Positions 9,410 to 19,085 of a stretch of 39,050 nucleotides of DNA are shown piece after piece (position 1 is the first letter of the stretch; each line of letters begins with the position of its first letter). A program made the position numbers and the translations under genes. The notes under the pieces were generated by a model that worked only from the letters and a program-made list of their open reading frames with translations, searched no databases and was not told the origin of the DNA. Location of the stretch: the NCBI GenBank assembly GCA_023334545.1, contig JAADVB010000178.1:1-39050 (forward strand), written 5' to 3'. This DNA is from Salisapilia sapeloensis. Its lineage: Eukaryota > Oomycota > Peronosporomycetes > Peronosporales > Salisapiliaceae.

Positions 9410-10992
9410 TTACATTTGTCCATTGAAATTCGCCTTGTCGCCAACATTTCCCACGACACCCCACTTGGTTGTAATTTTACGCCTCGTGGAAAAGAACTCG
9501 ACGCCACCATCGCCCGTAATGTCCATGTCGCCAAACTTACTCTTCGTGCCGTACATACCACCAAAGCTAAATGGTTCTCTCGGCACGGGAATACCGACGT
9601 TTACACCGATCATACCAGCTCGGAATTGGGTTTGGAAGTACTCGGCACTGGCGCCGCTAGAAGTATAGACACTCGCGGCATTTCCATATTCGTTCGCGTT
9701 CTCAATACGCAGCGCTTCATCCATTGTCGGGACGACATGGACGGATAAGACAGGTCCAAAGATCTCATCTGTCATGGCTGGATCCATCGGGTTCGCATGC
9801 AAAAGGATGGTTGGACCGACCCAATAGCCTTTCTCTTCCTCCGCCCATGAGCGTCCATCCAGTAGTACTTGCGCTCCTGTCGCCTCCGCTTCGTTAATGT
9901 ACCGCAGGATCCGTTCCTTGGATGCTCGATCGATGATCGCACCCACCTGTCCTTTCGCCACACCGCGTTCCAAGGCCTTGGCACGTGCTACGATCATGTC
10001 CAGAAGGTTACCAGTGTCTCCTACTAGAAGCAGGACGGACGCTGCCATGCACCTCTGCCCGGCACACCCCGCAAAGGACGCGACAATGTCCTTGGACGCC
10101 ATGTCGTGGTCGGCGTCTGGAAGCGCGACGAGGTGGTTCTTGGCTCCTCCGAGCGCCAAGACACGCTTATCAAGCGCTCGGCAACGACGAGACACGAGCT
10201 GCGCGACGTGACTCGAGCCGACGAACGTGAGTGCGGAGATGCGAGGGTGGTCGCACAGCGCATTCACGACGTCTGCCTTGCCATTGACCATTTGGAAGAC
10301 GCCAGTGGGAACTCCTGCTTGTAGCAAGAGCTCCGCCACACGGCGCATGGTGAGAGGTACCTAGGTGTTATCAGTATAGAGCTATAAGGAGGAGGGAGAC
10401 GAGAGATACTTTTTCCGAAGGCTTTAAGACAAGACAATTGCCCATTATGAGAGCAATGGGGATGGTCCACATCGGGACCATGATAGGAAAATTAAAGGGA
10501 ACGACACAGGCTACGATGCCAATCGGGTCTCGAACTTCTTGACAAGTAATGCCGCGAGATACTTGTAAAGTTTTGCCTTGTGCGACTTGTGGCAGACTGC
10601 AGGCGTACTCGACTGTCTCGTTGCCTTTCATGACACTTGCCAAGGCTTCGACCTTGTTCTTACCATTTTCCTTAACGACTAGATCGGCGAGTTCATCTAT
10701 ACGAAGCTTAGATCGTGTCGTGGTATCTTTAATAGTAGCAAGTACCGGCGTGTTGGACCATGAGCGCATGGAAACGGAGCATAATGCTCGCACGAGCTTT
10801 GACGGTCTGGTTCTGCCAGTCCATGAGAGCCGCTTCGGCGGTCGTAACGGCGGATTCGACGTCTGCTGCGGCAGATACCGCGACTTGGCCGATGATCTCG
10901 CCATCGATCGGGCTTTCGACTGGAGCGTACTCGCCACTAGTGGGGGGAACGAGTTGTCCCCCGATAAGGTTGTCAAGCATGATGGGTGTCAT
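9410..10992 (-). CDS. Methylmalonate-semialdehyde dehydrogenase (CoA-acylating), ALDH6 family
   Basis: Catalyses NAD- and CoA-dependent oxidation of methylmalonate and malonate semialdehydes in valine and thymine breakdown. Three exons: 10992-10746, 10696-10410 and 10360-9410 (494 aa). The first intron (49 nt) was placed so that the R-F-H-A-L-M-V-Q-H-A-D-E-L segment has exactly the family spacing. Family marks include P-F-N-F-P-I-M-V-P-M-W, K-P-S-E-K-V, catalytic Cys282 in A-G-Q-R-C-M and V-N-V-G-I-P-V-P. The C-terminal block is F-S-F-G-G ... D-G-G-V-E-F-F-S-T-R. The ATG at 10992 gives no obvious mitochondrial presequence. A further in-frame upstream exon is possible: 11128-11048, joined across a 43-nt intron at 11047-11005. 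It would add 31 residues. Confidence 0.92.
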
Positions 10993-11194
10993 TTTTTGTC
11001 TACTCTAAAAGTTAGATGAGAAGTAGGGAGTCGAGGAAGACGAGTACCTCTTCACAGATTCGCTCATTCTCCAGGTGGTACTCATGGGTACATTTCAGAC
11101 GACATGCATCTTGCTGCAACCTCTTCATGTTGACGTCAACATGTGTCCAAGTATCATTTGACTGATTTAGTGCTTTCGAGGACGAGTACGACCC

Positions 11195-12723
11195 ATGCTG
11201 GTTACATTTTTGGTATTTAGATGTACTTTTAGATGATAAAGGTACTGTATATTGATGTGGTCTAGCGTACGTTGCGAGAGAGATGGCATCAATCGCCACG
11301 ATCGATAATTGTCGTGATCGCATTGCTCGCGACGCTGTCCCCTCCTTTTCGAGCATTTATGCTACGTCTGCATTATCGGATGACTGCTCGGAAACCTAGG
11401 CTTGCGTACAAGGCTAGTAGGCGAAATGAAGAGTTGTTGGAGCAATGCCCGACTTTGTGTATGTCCATCTACAAACCACTAGCTTAACATCGACTTATCA
11501 TGTTCTAGGCTCTCCATACTATGCTCCTTGGTACCTCTTCAATAACGGGTATTTGCTCCATCTAGACACTAGTCGGACAACAATAACCTCATTGCATATA
11601 GACACTTGCATACGGCTATGCTGGCCAAGTTCGATGAGGCTAATGAGGAGCCTGTAATTGCGTATGAACGGCAGTACTTGGACACTCCGGATGGTGGTCT
11701 CGTGGCGCTCGACTGGGCGCTGCATCCTTTTGAGGATGGATCTGTACCAGCTAGATCGCAAGTGGACGCCAGCCGCCCGACTATGCTACTGCTTCCTGGA
11801 CTAACGGGAGGTAGTAGCGAGCGATACATTCGCTGTACAATCCAAGAGCTACACAAACTTGGGTGGCAAGCAGTCGTGTTAAACTCGAGGGCTTGTGAGA
11901 ATACACCACTCCGAACGCCTCAGGTAGGACAAGTCTACGCAGTTATCATCATACTGTACTCAATTTATGTACACAGCTCTTTTCATGCGCTTGGACAGAC
12001 GACCTACGCTTCGTAGCAAGTCACTTGTCCGATACGTATGCATTCGGGAAGGATAATGTCTTTATGGCCGTCGGTTTTTCCATGGGATCGAATGTCTTGG
12101 TCAAGTATCTTGGTGAAGAGAAAGAGAAGACGCCTTTGACTGGTGCCATCTCCGTCGGCAATCCATTCGATCTGGTCAAGTGCAACGCCAACTTCCGTGC
12201 CACACTCTTCAATAGACTCGTGTACGATGCCACGCTTACTGGTAACCTCAAGCGTCTCTTCTTCGAGCAAGTACGTATACACCTGCTAGGTTTCCATACG
12301 ATCGACTCATCACTAGGATAGAGTAATGCGCATGAAGTTTTCCAAGACAGCTCTGTCGTGAATGTCGAAGCGATTCGGAATGCCGAAACGATTGAACAGT
12401 TTGACGATAATCTAACTGCTCCAGTCTTTGGGTATCCTTCTGCCCAAGCATACTATGCCGATGCATCTAGTGTGACTAGACTGGAGAAAGGGAAAATACC
12501 TCTACTGTGCGTAAGCGCTCAGGACGATCCGATTAGTATCCAAGAATCTCTTCCATCATCCTCTGACGTGGAGGCGAATGGGAATGTCATTATGGCAGTC
12601 ACGCATACTGGCGGTCATCTCGGCTTTTACCAAGGTAGCAAGACGAATGGGAGGACGTGCGAGATGTGGATTCCGTCTATCATTGGCGAATATGCCGAAG
12701 CGATTCGAAAGGATAAACAATGA
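11195..12723 (+). CDS. EMB8/ABHD1-3-type alpha/beta hydrolase
   Basis: Membrane-anchored serine hydrolase of the YheT/ABHD1-ABHD3 group, whose characterised members act on lipids such as esters or phospholipids. Exons: 11195-11212 (tentative), 11266-11458, 11509-11548, 11602-11923, 11977-12270 and 12322-12723 (422 aa in this model). A hydrophobic N-terminal segment is followed by C-P-T-L, P-W-Y-L-F-N-N-G and H-L-H-T. Then come L-L-L-P-G-L-T-G-G and the nucleophile elbow G-F-S-M-G-S-N. The acid is Asp in A-Q-D-D-P and the base His is in T-G-G-H-L-G-F. All triad residues are present. The start is the weak point: exon 11266-11458 has no early ATG in frame. A six-codon first exon from 11195, joined over a 53-nt intron, restores one. 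An out-of-frame uORF lies at 11283-11399. Confidence 0.85.
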
Positions 12724-12794
12724 AGCAATTGATTCAAATCGATTAACGTCTCGATATGACAAGCTCAAGGCACTTTATGATCTTACAGTTATAA

Positions 12795-15068
12795 TTACGA
12801 GTATTTCCTCACTTCTTGGTCACTGTCAAACGCGTCTGCAGCATATTCATCTCCGAGTTCTGGTGCGACGATCGTGAACGAGTCAAAGCTCAATTGACCT
12901 TCTTCATCGTCATCACTCGAATCGCCCGTGTCGTGTCGTCTGAACTTGTTTCTTTGCTCCTTCACGACCGGCACCGCCATCTCTCGTCGACCCTCCATCT
13001 CTTTCCTCGTCTCTTCCTTCTGTTGTTGCACTCTTGTATCTGAATCCACTTGTCGAGCTTTCTTCGGTCGAAAACGTGCCATCAGCTTACTCCAGAACGA
13101 TTCCTTCTCTTGCTTCGACTCCTTGTACTGTGTCTTTACAGCGTCATCATCTCGCGATATGAGAGATGAGTCAGATGAGTTCGATGCACCAGACGATGCG
13201 CGATTACGTGCAAGTGGGAGCTGTAGTTGCGAAGGCAGCACGCTAGAAGCCTCTATGGAGGAAGCAGTGACAGCTACAGGAGTGTCTTCCATCGCATACC
13301 CTTGGGAAGACTGTCGAGCATTAAACGGATGCCAAGGAGATCTTCCCCTCGTCGCTTCATTTTCCTCTGGCAAGGCATCAATGTCTGTATTCTTCGTCTC
13401 GCGACCGATAAGCCACGCGATGACAGTTGCAAGGAGGAGGACACTACCACTAATCGTAAGACTGAGTCCAGACTGCGCCACACTTTCGTCGTGTCCTTTA
13501 CCCGGAGGTGTGAATTGGATGACAAAGAAGACACAGCAAGCGCCGATGAACGTCATGCCGATAGTCCAGGAGATCCCCAGGCCACGTGCAGCGATACGAT
13601 TAAAGTTCTCAGTCATGTATACCATCAAGGCGCCGTAGACGATGACTGCAGTGAAGACATTGACACACATCGTGCCTACGAGACCGTCATGAGTCGATAC
13701 GACATGCAAGGAGCCGAGGATGATATCGAACAAGGACATCGAAAACAAAGCAACGAGCAATGTCGGTTTTCGACCGATGAATTCAACGAGAGCAGCGAGG
13801 ACGATGAAACCAGGGAGAGAACATGCAGTGATGAGCAAGAGCTCCATTCTAGACAGAGGGTTGATCCCGGGCGTTGCGACACTACCGACGGATCCAACGA
13901 TGCCACTCATCGCCATGAGTGCTGTCAGCCACAGCAAGACCGTGGCTTTCGTCTGATCGGCTTCGAAGAGCAGCTGAATGCGTTGGCAAAGTGGTACGAT
14001 GAGAGGTTTCGTGTCCGTGTAGTCTGCTTCTGCCATCTCTGCGATGGGTGGGAGAGTCTCACGTTGCGTCTCGAACGGATGGATGCTATCTCTACTGCTT
14101 TCTTGCGTCGAGTAGCCTTCATGATCGGGTGAATAGGCCGAGACAAAGTGGTCATTTCGATCCGTCTGGTCGTCTCGTCTTGTCGGAGGGTTATACAGAC
14201 TCGTCGGGACTGGCACACGAGCCTGTCGGTCGATCCCGTGAGCTGCTTCGACATCTAGAATCTGTCTCATCGCTTCTTCCGTCCGTCCGACAGCTACGAG
14301 ATACCGAGGGCTTTCACACAAGTTCTTGTAGAGCAGGTATGTGTAGATAGTACCGAGGACTGCTAACGTGGCATTGATACCTCTCCACGTGATAAAGTCA
14401 AGAGCGAACTGGGATAAGAGCGAGACCATGAGCGATGGGGTGCTGAAAGCCAATGTCAGTACGAGAACTCTTCCTCTCATCTGCTTTGGAGCGAACTCAA
14501 CGAGGTACGTTAGGAGAGCACTGACGAGTCCTCCGTACCCAAAGCCTTCACCAGTACGAACAAGAACGACAAAGTAGTAGTCTAGCGAGATGAGAGAGAC
14601 GTAGTAGAGCGTCGTGATGATGCAGACGCTGATGAGCGCACAGGTGCGTCTTCCGATTTGATCTAACGTTGTGCCAAGGACAAAAGCGCCGATGGCCTGT
14701 CCGAGGAAGTAGGACATGACGGCAAACGGGAGTTTCGTTGCGTTCACTTCTTCTAAGTCCATGCCTTGGGTGAGCACCGGCAGCGTGAAGAGGAATGTGA
14801 TGACTGTAAGTATCTGTAGAAACCACGTAAAACCAAGCAAGAGGACGAATCGAGCGTAGAACGGGGTGATGCCGAGCACCCGCCAGCAGCCATTACGATG
14901 TGCTGGTAATCTCGTCGTGGAGACCGTGACGCCGTGCGAAGTCGAGGTTGTCTGTCCCTGACGATAGGGCTGGCTGCCTTGGACGGAGCCAAGGACGTAG
15001 TTCGAGTTCTCATCGTAGATGAGCGCGTCGAGCCGCTGTCGGACGTTCACGACGCCTACATTGCTCAT
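12795..15068 (-). CDS. Major facilitator superfamily transporter (sugar/organic-ion type)
   Basis: Single exon, 757 aa. Twelve hydrophobic helices can be traced, the first at about residues 68-95. The N-half carries the MFS loop motif in L-D-Q-I-G-R-R, and E-S-P-R-Y-L after TM6 is the signature of the sugar-porter/SV2/organic-cation branch. The second half repeats the loop motif as E-F-I-G-R-K. The central cytosolic loop is long (about 255-370, with many His, Asp and Thr). The C-terminal tail of about 200 residues is hydrophilic, Ser-rich and then basic and acidic, larger than in most family members and a likely site for phosphorylation or sorting. Substrate cannot be predicted. The gene converges on the hydrolase gene 71 bp away. 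Confidence 0.88.
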   Translation of the reverse strand: MSNVGVVNVRQRLDALIYDENSNYVLGSVQGSQPYRQGQTTSTSHGVTVSTTRLPAHRNGCWRVLGITPFYARFVLLLGFTWFLQILTVITFLFTLPVLTQGMDLEEVNATKLPFAVMSYFLGQAIGAFVLGTTLDQIGRRTCALISVCIITTLYYVSLISLDYYFVVLVRTGEGFGYGGLVSALLTYLVEFAPKQMRGRVLVLTLAFSTPSLMVSLLSQFALDFITWRGINATLAVLGTIYTYLLYKNLCESPRYLVAVGRTEEAMRQILDVEAAHGIDRQARVPVPTSLYNPPTRRDDQTDRNDHFVSAYSPDHEGYSTQESSRDSIHPFETQRETLPPIAEMAEADYTDTKPLIVPLCQRIQLLFEADQTKATVLLWLTALMAMSGIVGSVGSVATPGINPLSRMELLLITACSLPGFIVLAALVEFIGRKPTLLVALFSMSLFDIILGSLHVVSTHDGLVGTMCVNVFTAVIVYGALMVYMTENFNRIAARGLGISWTIGMTFIGACCVFFVIQFTPPGKGHDESVAQSGLSLTISGSVLLLATVIAWLIGRETKNTDIDALPEENEATRGRSPWHPFNARQSSQGYAMEDTPVAVTASSIEASSVLPSQLQLPLARNRASSGASNSSDSSLISRDDDAVKTQYKESKQEKESFWSKLMARFRPKKARQVDSDTRVQQQKEETRKEMEGRREMAVPVVKEQRNKFRRHDTGDSSDDDEEGQLSFDSFTIVAPELGDEYAADAFDSDQEVRKYS

Positions 15069-15882
15069 TCTCGTACGTCTTGTTTATCTGATTGTGTATG
15101 GAGTAAGCAGTTCGATGCCGGCCATCTGGCCATGTTAGTCTCGTGCTCATCGTAATGAGTGTCCTTCCCTTGAGCGAGTACCTCGTAAAGTAAGGTACCG
15201 TGTAAGATTGAAGAAAGGATAACGCAGGATCAAGTGGAACGAGTGAGAAATTGAAGGGTGGTAATCGACAGGAGGTGACAAGTCAGCACGTGCGGTCGGT
15301 AGCGTGACATGTCGTCTTGTCTACAATCTGCATGGCGCACATGGTGGTATGCTTGTAAGTATCTATTGGATCTAGCACTCGTACTCATGTATTTCTATTC
15401 CATCCTACTCGCCACCTACTTGCGTACTTGACTTGATGCCGAAAGACACATGCTTCACTTCCCTATACTCTCCAGGAAAGTTTCCTTCTCTTGAAGATTT
15501 GCCTCCCTGTCTATGATTGGGCACGACTTAATACGTTGCGAACGTACAAAAATCCGGTCGTGCCGTTTCTACAACACGTGACCTCGGTCTGCAGTAGATA
15601 GGAAGCACCTACCGCCATCTCACGCCCGCTATCTACCAAGCAACGTCCATACCGCTCTTATCTTATCTGCAGCATCAACCTAGCTTGCTCGTGCCTAAAA
15701 GTAACGCGGCGAACCCTTGTCCTGTCTTTCTCCCACATTTCGCCCTTTCCCAGCTCCGACCGGATCCTCGTTTCTGTATGGGGTGGCAGCGGTATACAAA
15801 CTCCAAATGTCGTGTCTCTACTGGCTTTCTTTGGCTCTCGCACCGAGTCTCCCACAATCAAAAAAGCGAACACAAGTGCAAG
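15069..15882. other. Long divergent intergenic region
   Basis: About 0.8 kb between the MFS start and the start of the small Ser/Tyr-rich gene. The frame of the latter stays open upstream to about 15685 and has another ATG at 15778, so its N-terminus could be up to 35 residues longer. No other gene is seen. Confidence 0.45.
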
Positions 15883-16311
15883 ATGTACGCCGCCATTGGG
15901 AACAACTATAGCCCTCGCTACGGCTTCCATAGCCCGACGCACTCGCCGTCCAAGTACCACGACAACTATGCGTCGCCACCGATGAAGACGGGATACCGAT
16001 CGACGTCGTACATTCAGTATTACAACAACCAGAACAACCAGTACTATCACGACTACTACTCGAGCTCATCCACAGCCTCCTCGTCGTCGCAGGAAGGTTA
16101 CTATGGCGATGACACGGACGACTATGACATGTACCACCAGTCAGGGTACTCGGATATGTCAACGGTACCGACCATCCCGACGCCATTGGGATTGTCCAAG
16201 TATGAGCAGAATAAGACACCGTCCGGCCGAGTACTTGTGACGTCTTCCAACCAGACCATTGAGCTCTTCTCATGCGCCGTCAATGCGCCAGTGCACTACG
16301 GATCGCAGTAA
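15883..16311 (+). CDS. Small Ser/Tyr-rich low-complexity protein
   Basis: The ATG at 15883 gives 142 aa rich in Tyr, Ser, Asn, Asp and Pro. It has a prion-like or disordered look in the first 90 residues and a more ordered end (T-I-E-L-F-S-C-A-V-N). No family is recognised. The terminal CAG-TAA overlaps a strong splice donor, GTAAGT at 16308-16313. If it is used, a 79-nt intron ending in TTAG at 16386 would add about 20 codons and move the stop to 16447-16449. The next gene downstream on the same strand is the bZIP factor. A regulatory or RNA-granule role would be guesswork. Confidence 0.55.
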   Translation: MYAAIGNNYSPRYGFHSPTHSPSKYHDNYASPPMKTGYRSTSYIQYYNNQNNQYYHDYYSSSSTASSSSQEGYYGDDTDDYDMYHQSGYSDMSTVPTIPTPLGLSKYEQNKTPSGRVLVTSSNQTIELFSCAVNAPVHYGSQ

Positions 16312-16718
16312 GTCTGGCGTGCGCAAGTCGCTTCGTCTGCTGCTGTTTGGACATCCCCTTGCTCTGATTTACCGCATGTCGTTAGGAGACCCTCTGTACC
16401 AGTAGAAAGTATGGAATGTAATGTGTCTTTAATATTCAAGGCAAAGTAGTCGTGTTAGATAATCTCAATATAGTGCATGAGAAGTTCGTACAAGAATGGA
16501 GTCAACGCCGTGATGTGCATGCTGCTGGCTTTTTCCGATATATTACGACCCTGATTGTCAGTCGATTTCAATCGTGCCACTCTTTGTGGCATTTTCACTG
16601 TATAGTTCGCCCATGTGTATCCATTCTGTCATTCCGTATTTTGCCAAAAGCGGACTAAGAAAACAAGTGGAAAGTGGGTCAGAATTGATTTAGACGTTTG
16701 CCCATTGCTGCGAGGAGA

Positions 16719-18117
16719 ATGGCGACTTATACGAGTGTCGAAGACTCGGCGTTAGCACAGCTCTTGTTGGAAGGAGAAGATGAAGATACGGTGCAGTACT
16801 TTGCGCCGTTAAAGGACCGCTCGCCATCGACTGGGTCCCTCACGTCGCTCGCGTCATCGGCGTCGACATCCCCGATTTCGACCTCGAGTCCACACGTGTG
16901 GGACGCATCGCGCATGTCTTCATCGCCGCTCACAAAAGGTATGACAGTAGAGGAGCGTAAGCAACATTCGTTGATGCAACGCCGTCTTCGCAATCGCGAG
17001 TCAATGCGCCGCACGCGCCTTCGCAACAAGGTAGCCACTTCCTTCAAGTCATGTTTATACATAATCCTATACGTTTTCTATGTAGGAAAATCTGTCGACG
17101 CTACGTGAGAAAGCAGACAAGCTCGAGAAACAATTCCAGGCCTTGACGTCCTGGGACGATGAACAGGTACCGCCGAACGAGCGTGAGAGTCGTCGACATC
17201 TACAAACGAAATTAGCCAAGCTCGTGCAAGTCCGTCGAGAGCAAATGGCCGAGAATGAAGCGTTGCATCAACTTTTACAGGAAAAACAAAAGACACAACA
17301 AGCGTTTCAGGACGTTCTACGGGAAGAAAAACTCGATTCGAACGTCCGGGAGAAGCTCGCGTTGCTTGAAAACGCGTCGTCGTCATCGCATTCGAAGCCG
17401 CACAAGCAAGATGCGACGTCTGTTCGTATGACACTGTCGCCGATGGAACTCCAGACGATGCTCGAGCGATTCCAATACGATCTTCTCATGTCGAAACACA
17501 ATCAAAAGCTGTCGGAAGAAACGAGCGTGTCGCTCTTTGGATGGCAAACGTATCGACACGTGGATGAGGATCATCAGATGCATTTTGAACTGCGCAAGTC
17601 GTTTCCGCACTTGACGGCATACGAGTTGATGAATCGAGCATGGAAAGATGGGATCGACTTGACGAGTCTACATGAATCCTTATCCCCGCAATTCGAGCGG
17701 CAGGATTACATTCAGCACTTGGACGGTGATGCAGCGGTCTTACTTCGAGATCTCAAATTGCCGGATGAAAAGACGTTGCAACGAACCCATTATCTTCTCT
17801 TTCGTCGACGCACGAATGAAGGTTTTGTGACGGGCATGCAGAGCATTGAAGCAGACGCAGATGGTCCGACGTGGGACGCGGACGGCAATCGGATCGTGAT
17901 CGTAGAGATCTATATCGCGATCGAGTTCCTACAAAGGTACAGTGTGAACCCGCAGACAGGAGAGCTCGAGGGAGAGTATTGCGAACTGCGATGGCATGGA
18001 CGCACGAACTATAAGAGTCCGCAGCATGCGGCAGAGAACGCGGTGAATCTGCTCATGGGTGTGTTGAACTGGGAGAACCACATCGTCGGTCAACGCGTCT
18101 TGCTTGCCGACTGGTGA
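16719..18117 (+). CDS. bZIP transcription factor
   Basis: Two exons, 16719-17030 and 17086-18117, join in phase 0 (447 aa). The N-terminus is acidic then Ser/Thr/Pro-rich. The basic region has the invariant N92-x7-R100 spacing in N-R-E-S-M-R-R-T-R and is cut by the 55-nt intron just before the zipper. The zipper begins with E-N-L-S-T-L and continues as a long charged coiled coil to about residue 205. A conserved-looking globular C-terminal region (about 250-447) contains F-G-W-Q-T-Y-R and L-R-W-H-G-R-T-N-Y; I do not know a name for it, though oomycete bZIPs commonly carry long C-terminal regions. Expected to bind DNA as a dimer in the nucleus. Ala and Ser at the usual inner basic positions are changed (S-M-R-R-T). 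Confidence 0.88.
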
Positions 18118-18478
18118 TACTCGACTTTAACATTTATAAAGCGCGTTGGTGTATGTATACTGTGTTAGATCAGATCTAGGTGCAACTATCTGCATCTTCT
18201 TCCTTCGCTTGTATCCTGGCGTACCTTGCTCTTCTTCAGACACATCCCTCCGGCGACAACGGAAGTTCATAAAGGCAACATTGATGATCCATCACGTAAC
18301 GAGGGGATAGATGCTGGTTGCAGTAGGGCTCGGCGAGCATTAACATTGTTGCCAACTCTGGTACTCGTCGCATATCGCCTACAAGCACTGAAACGGCTCC
18401 GATGGAAGTCGTGCAATCGTGCTTGCGTCAGCCGTTGAAGCTGCGTTAGCCAATCGCCGGAGAAGTCGATGCTTCCGA
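18118..18478. other. Intergenic region before PDZ-like gene
   Basis: About 360 bp. It contains an ATG at 18402 opening a 15-codon frame out of phase with the PDZ-like gene, and the upstream continuation of that gene's frame without an ATG. No gene is seen. Confidence 0.4.
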
Positions 18479-18991
18479 ATGCGGACGCGAGGAGCCATTT
18501 TCCTTTTTGCCATCCCGATACCTAGTATGCCAGCACCAACGACCGAGCTCATGTGGGACGGACAGTCGCCATTGCCATTCACGCTAAAGAGGAAGCGGAC
18601 GGGCGATATTCTCGTGAATACGCTCAAAGACAAGAGTGCGGAATTGAGCATTGGCAGCGAACTTAAGCTCGTCGGCGGCTTCCCAGTCGCGCAATTGACT
18701 CTGCCAGAAGTGAAAAAGCTCATGCTGTATGCGAGCAAACCTGTGAGTCTCGTCTTTACGACCACGACGGACGTCCGAAAGGATATGGGTGATAACTCGA
18801 GTTTCCTCACGGATATTTCGATGACAGATACGTCCGATGGTGAGAGCCCATCGACTTCGCCGCAACATGCGCATAGTATCAAGCAGGACGAGTCCAAGGC
18901 ACGAAAACACAAGGGGTCGAGATCGAAGGATAAATTACTCAATCGCCCCGTTCGACAACATGCTGCAGCAGACAAGGCAATCGTCTTGTAA
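18479..18991 (+). CDS. Small PDZ-like domain protein
   Basis: From the ATG at 18479 the product is 170 aa; an in-frame ATG at 18527 gives 154 aa. The region around residues 28-100 has a PDZ-like order: a short beta strand with L-P-F-T-L in the carboxylate-binding-loop position, I-G-S-E-L-K-L-V-G-G, a helix with L-P-E-V-K-K-L-M, then P-V-S-L-V-F. The tail is Ser/Asp- and then Lys/Arg-rich and looks disordered. A single PDZ module with no other domain suggests an adaptor. The hydrophobic first 17 residues could be a weak signal sequence or simply upstream noise. The gene converges on the EF-hand kinase gene, 94 bp apart. PDZ assignment is from pattern only. Confidence 0.6.
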   Translation: MRTRGAIFLFAIPIPSMPAPTTELMWDGQSPLPFTLKRKRTGDILVNTLKDKSAELSIGSELKLVGGFPVAQLTLPEVKKLMLYASKPVSLVFTTTTDVRKDMGDNSSFLTDISMTDTSDGESPSTSPQHAHSIKQDESKARKHKGSRSKDKLLNRPVRQHAAADKAIVL

Positions 18992-19085
18992 CTTGCCCTC
19001 CGACTCTCCCTACAACCGAATTGCTTGAACCTTCCACGATGAATTGGACAAAATGTACGATACGTTCTCTTTTCTTTCCTACTCG

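Noticed and set aside
10697-10746. Apparent frameshift within the MMSDH
   Set aside because: A 49-nt intron (GTACTT..TATAG) restores the frame and the exact family spacing, so it is splicing and not a mutation.
13227-14132. 301-codon plus-strand open frame
   Set aside because: Lies wholly antisense to the MFS transporter, has His/Asp/Arg-rich random composition and no ATG-led conserved motif.
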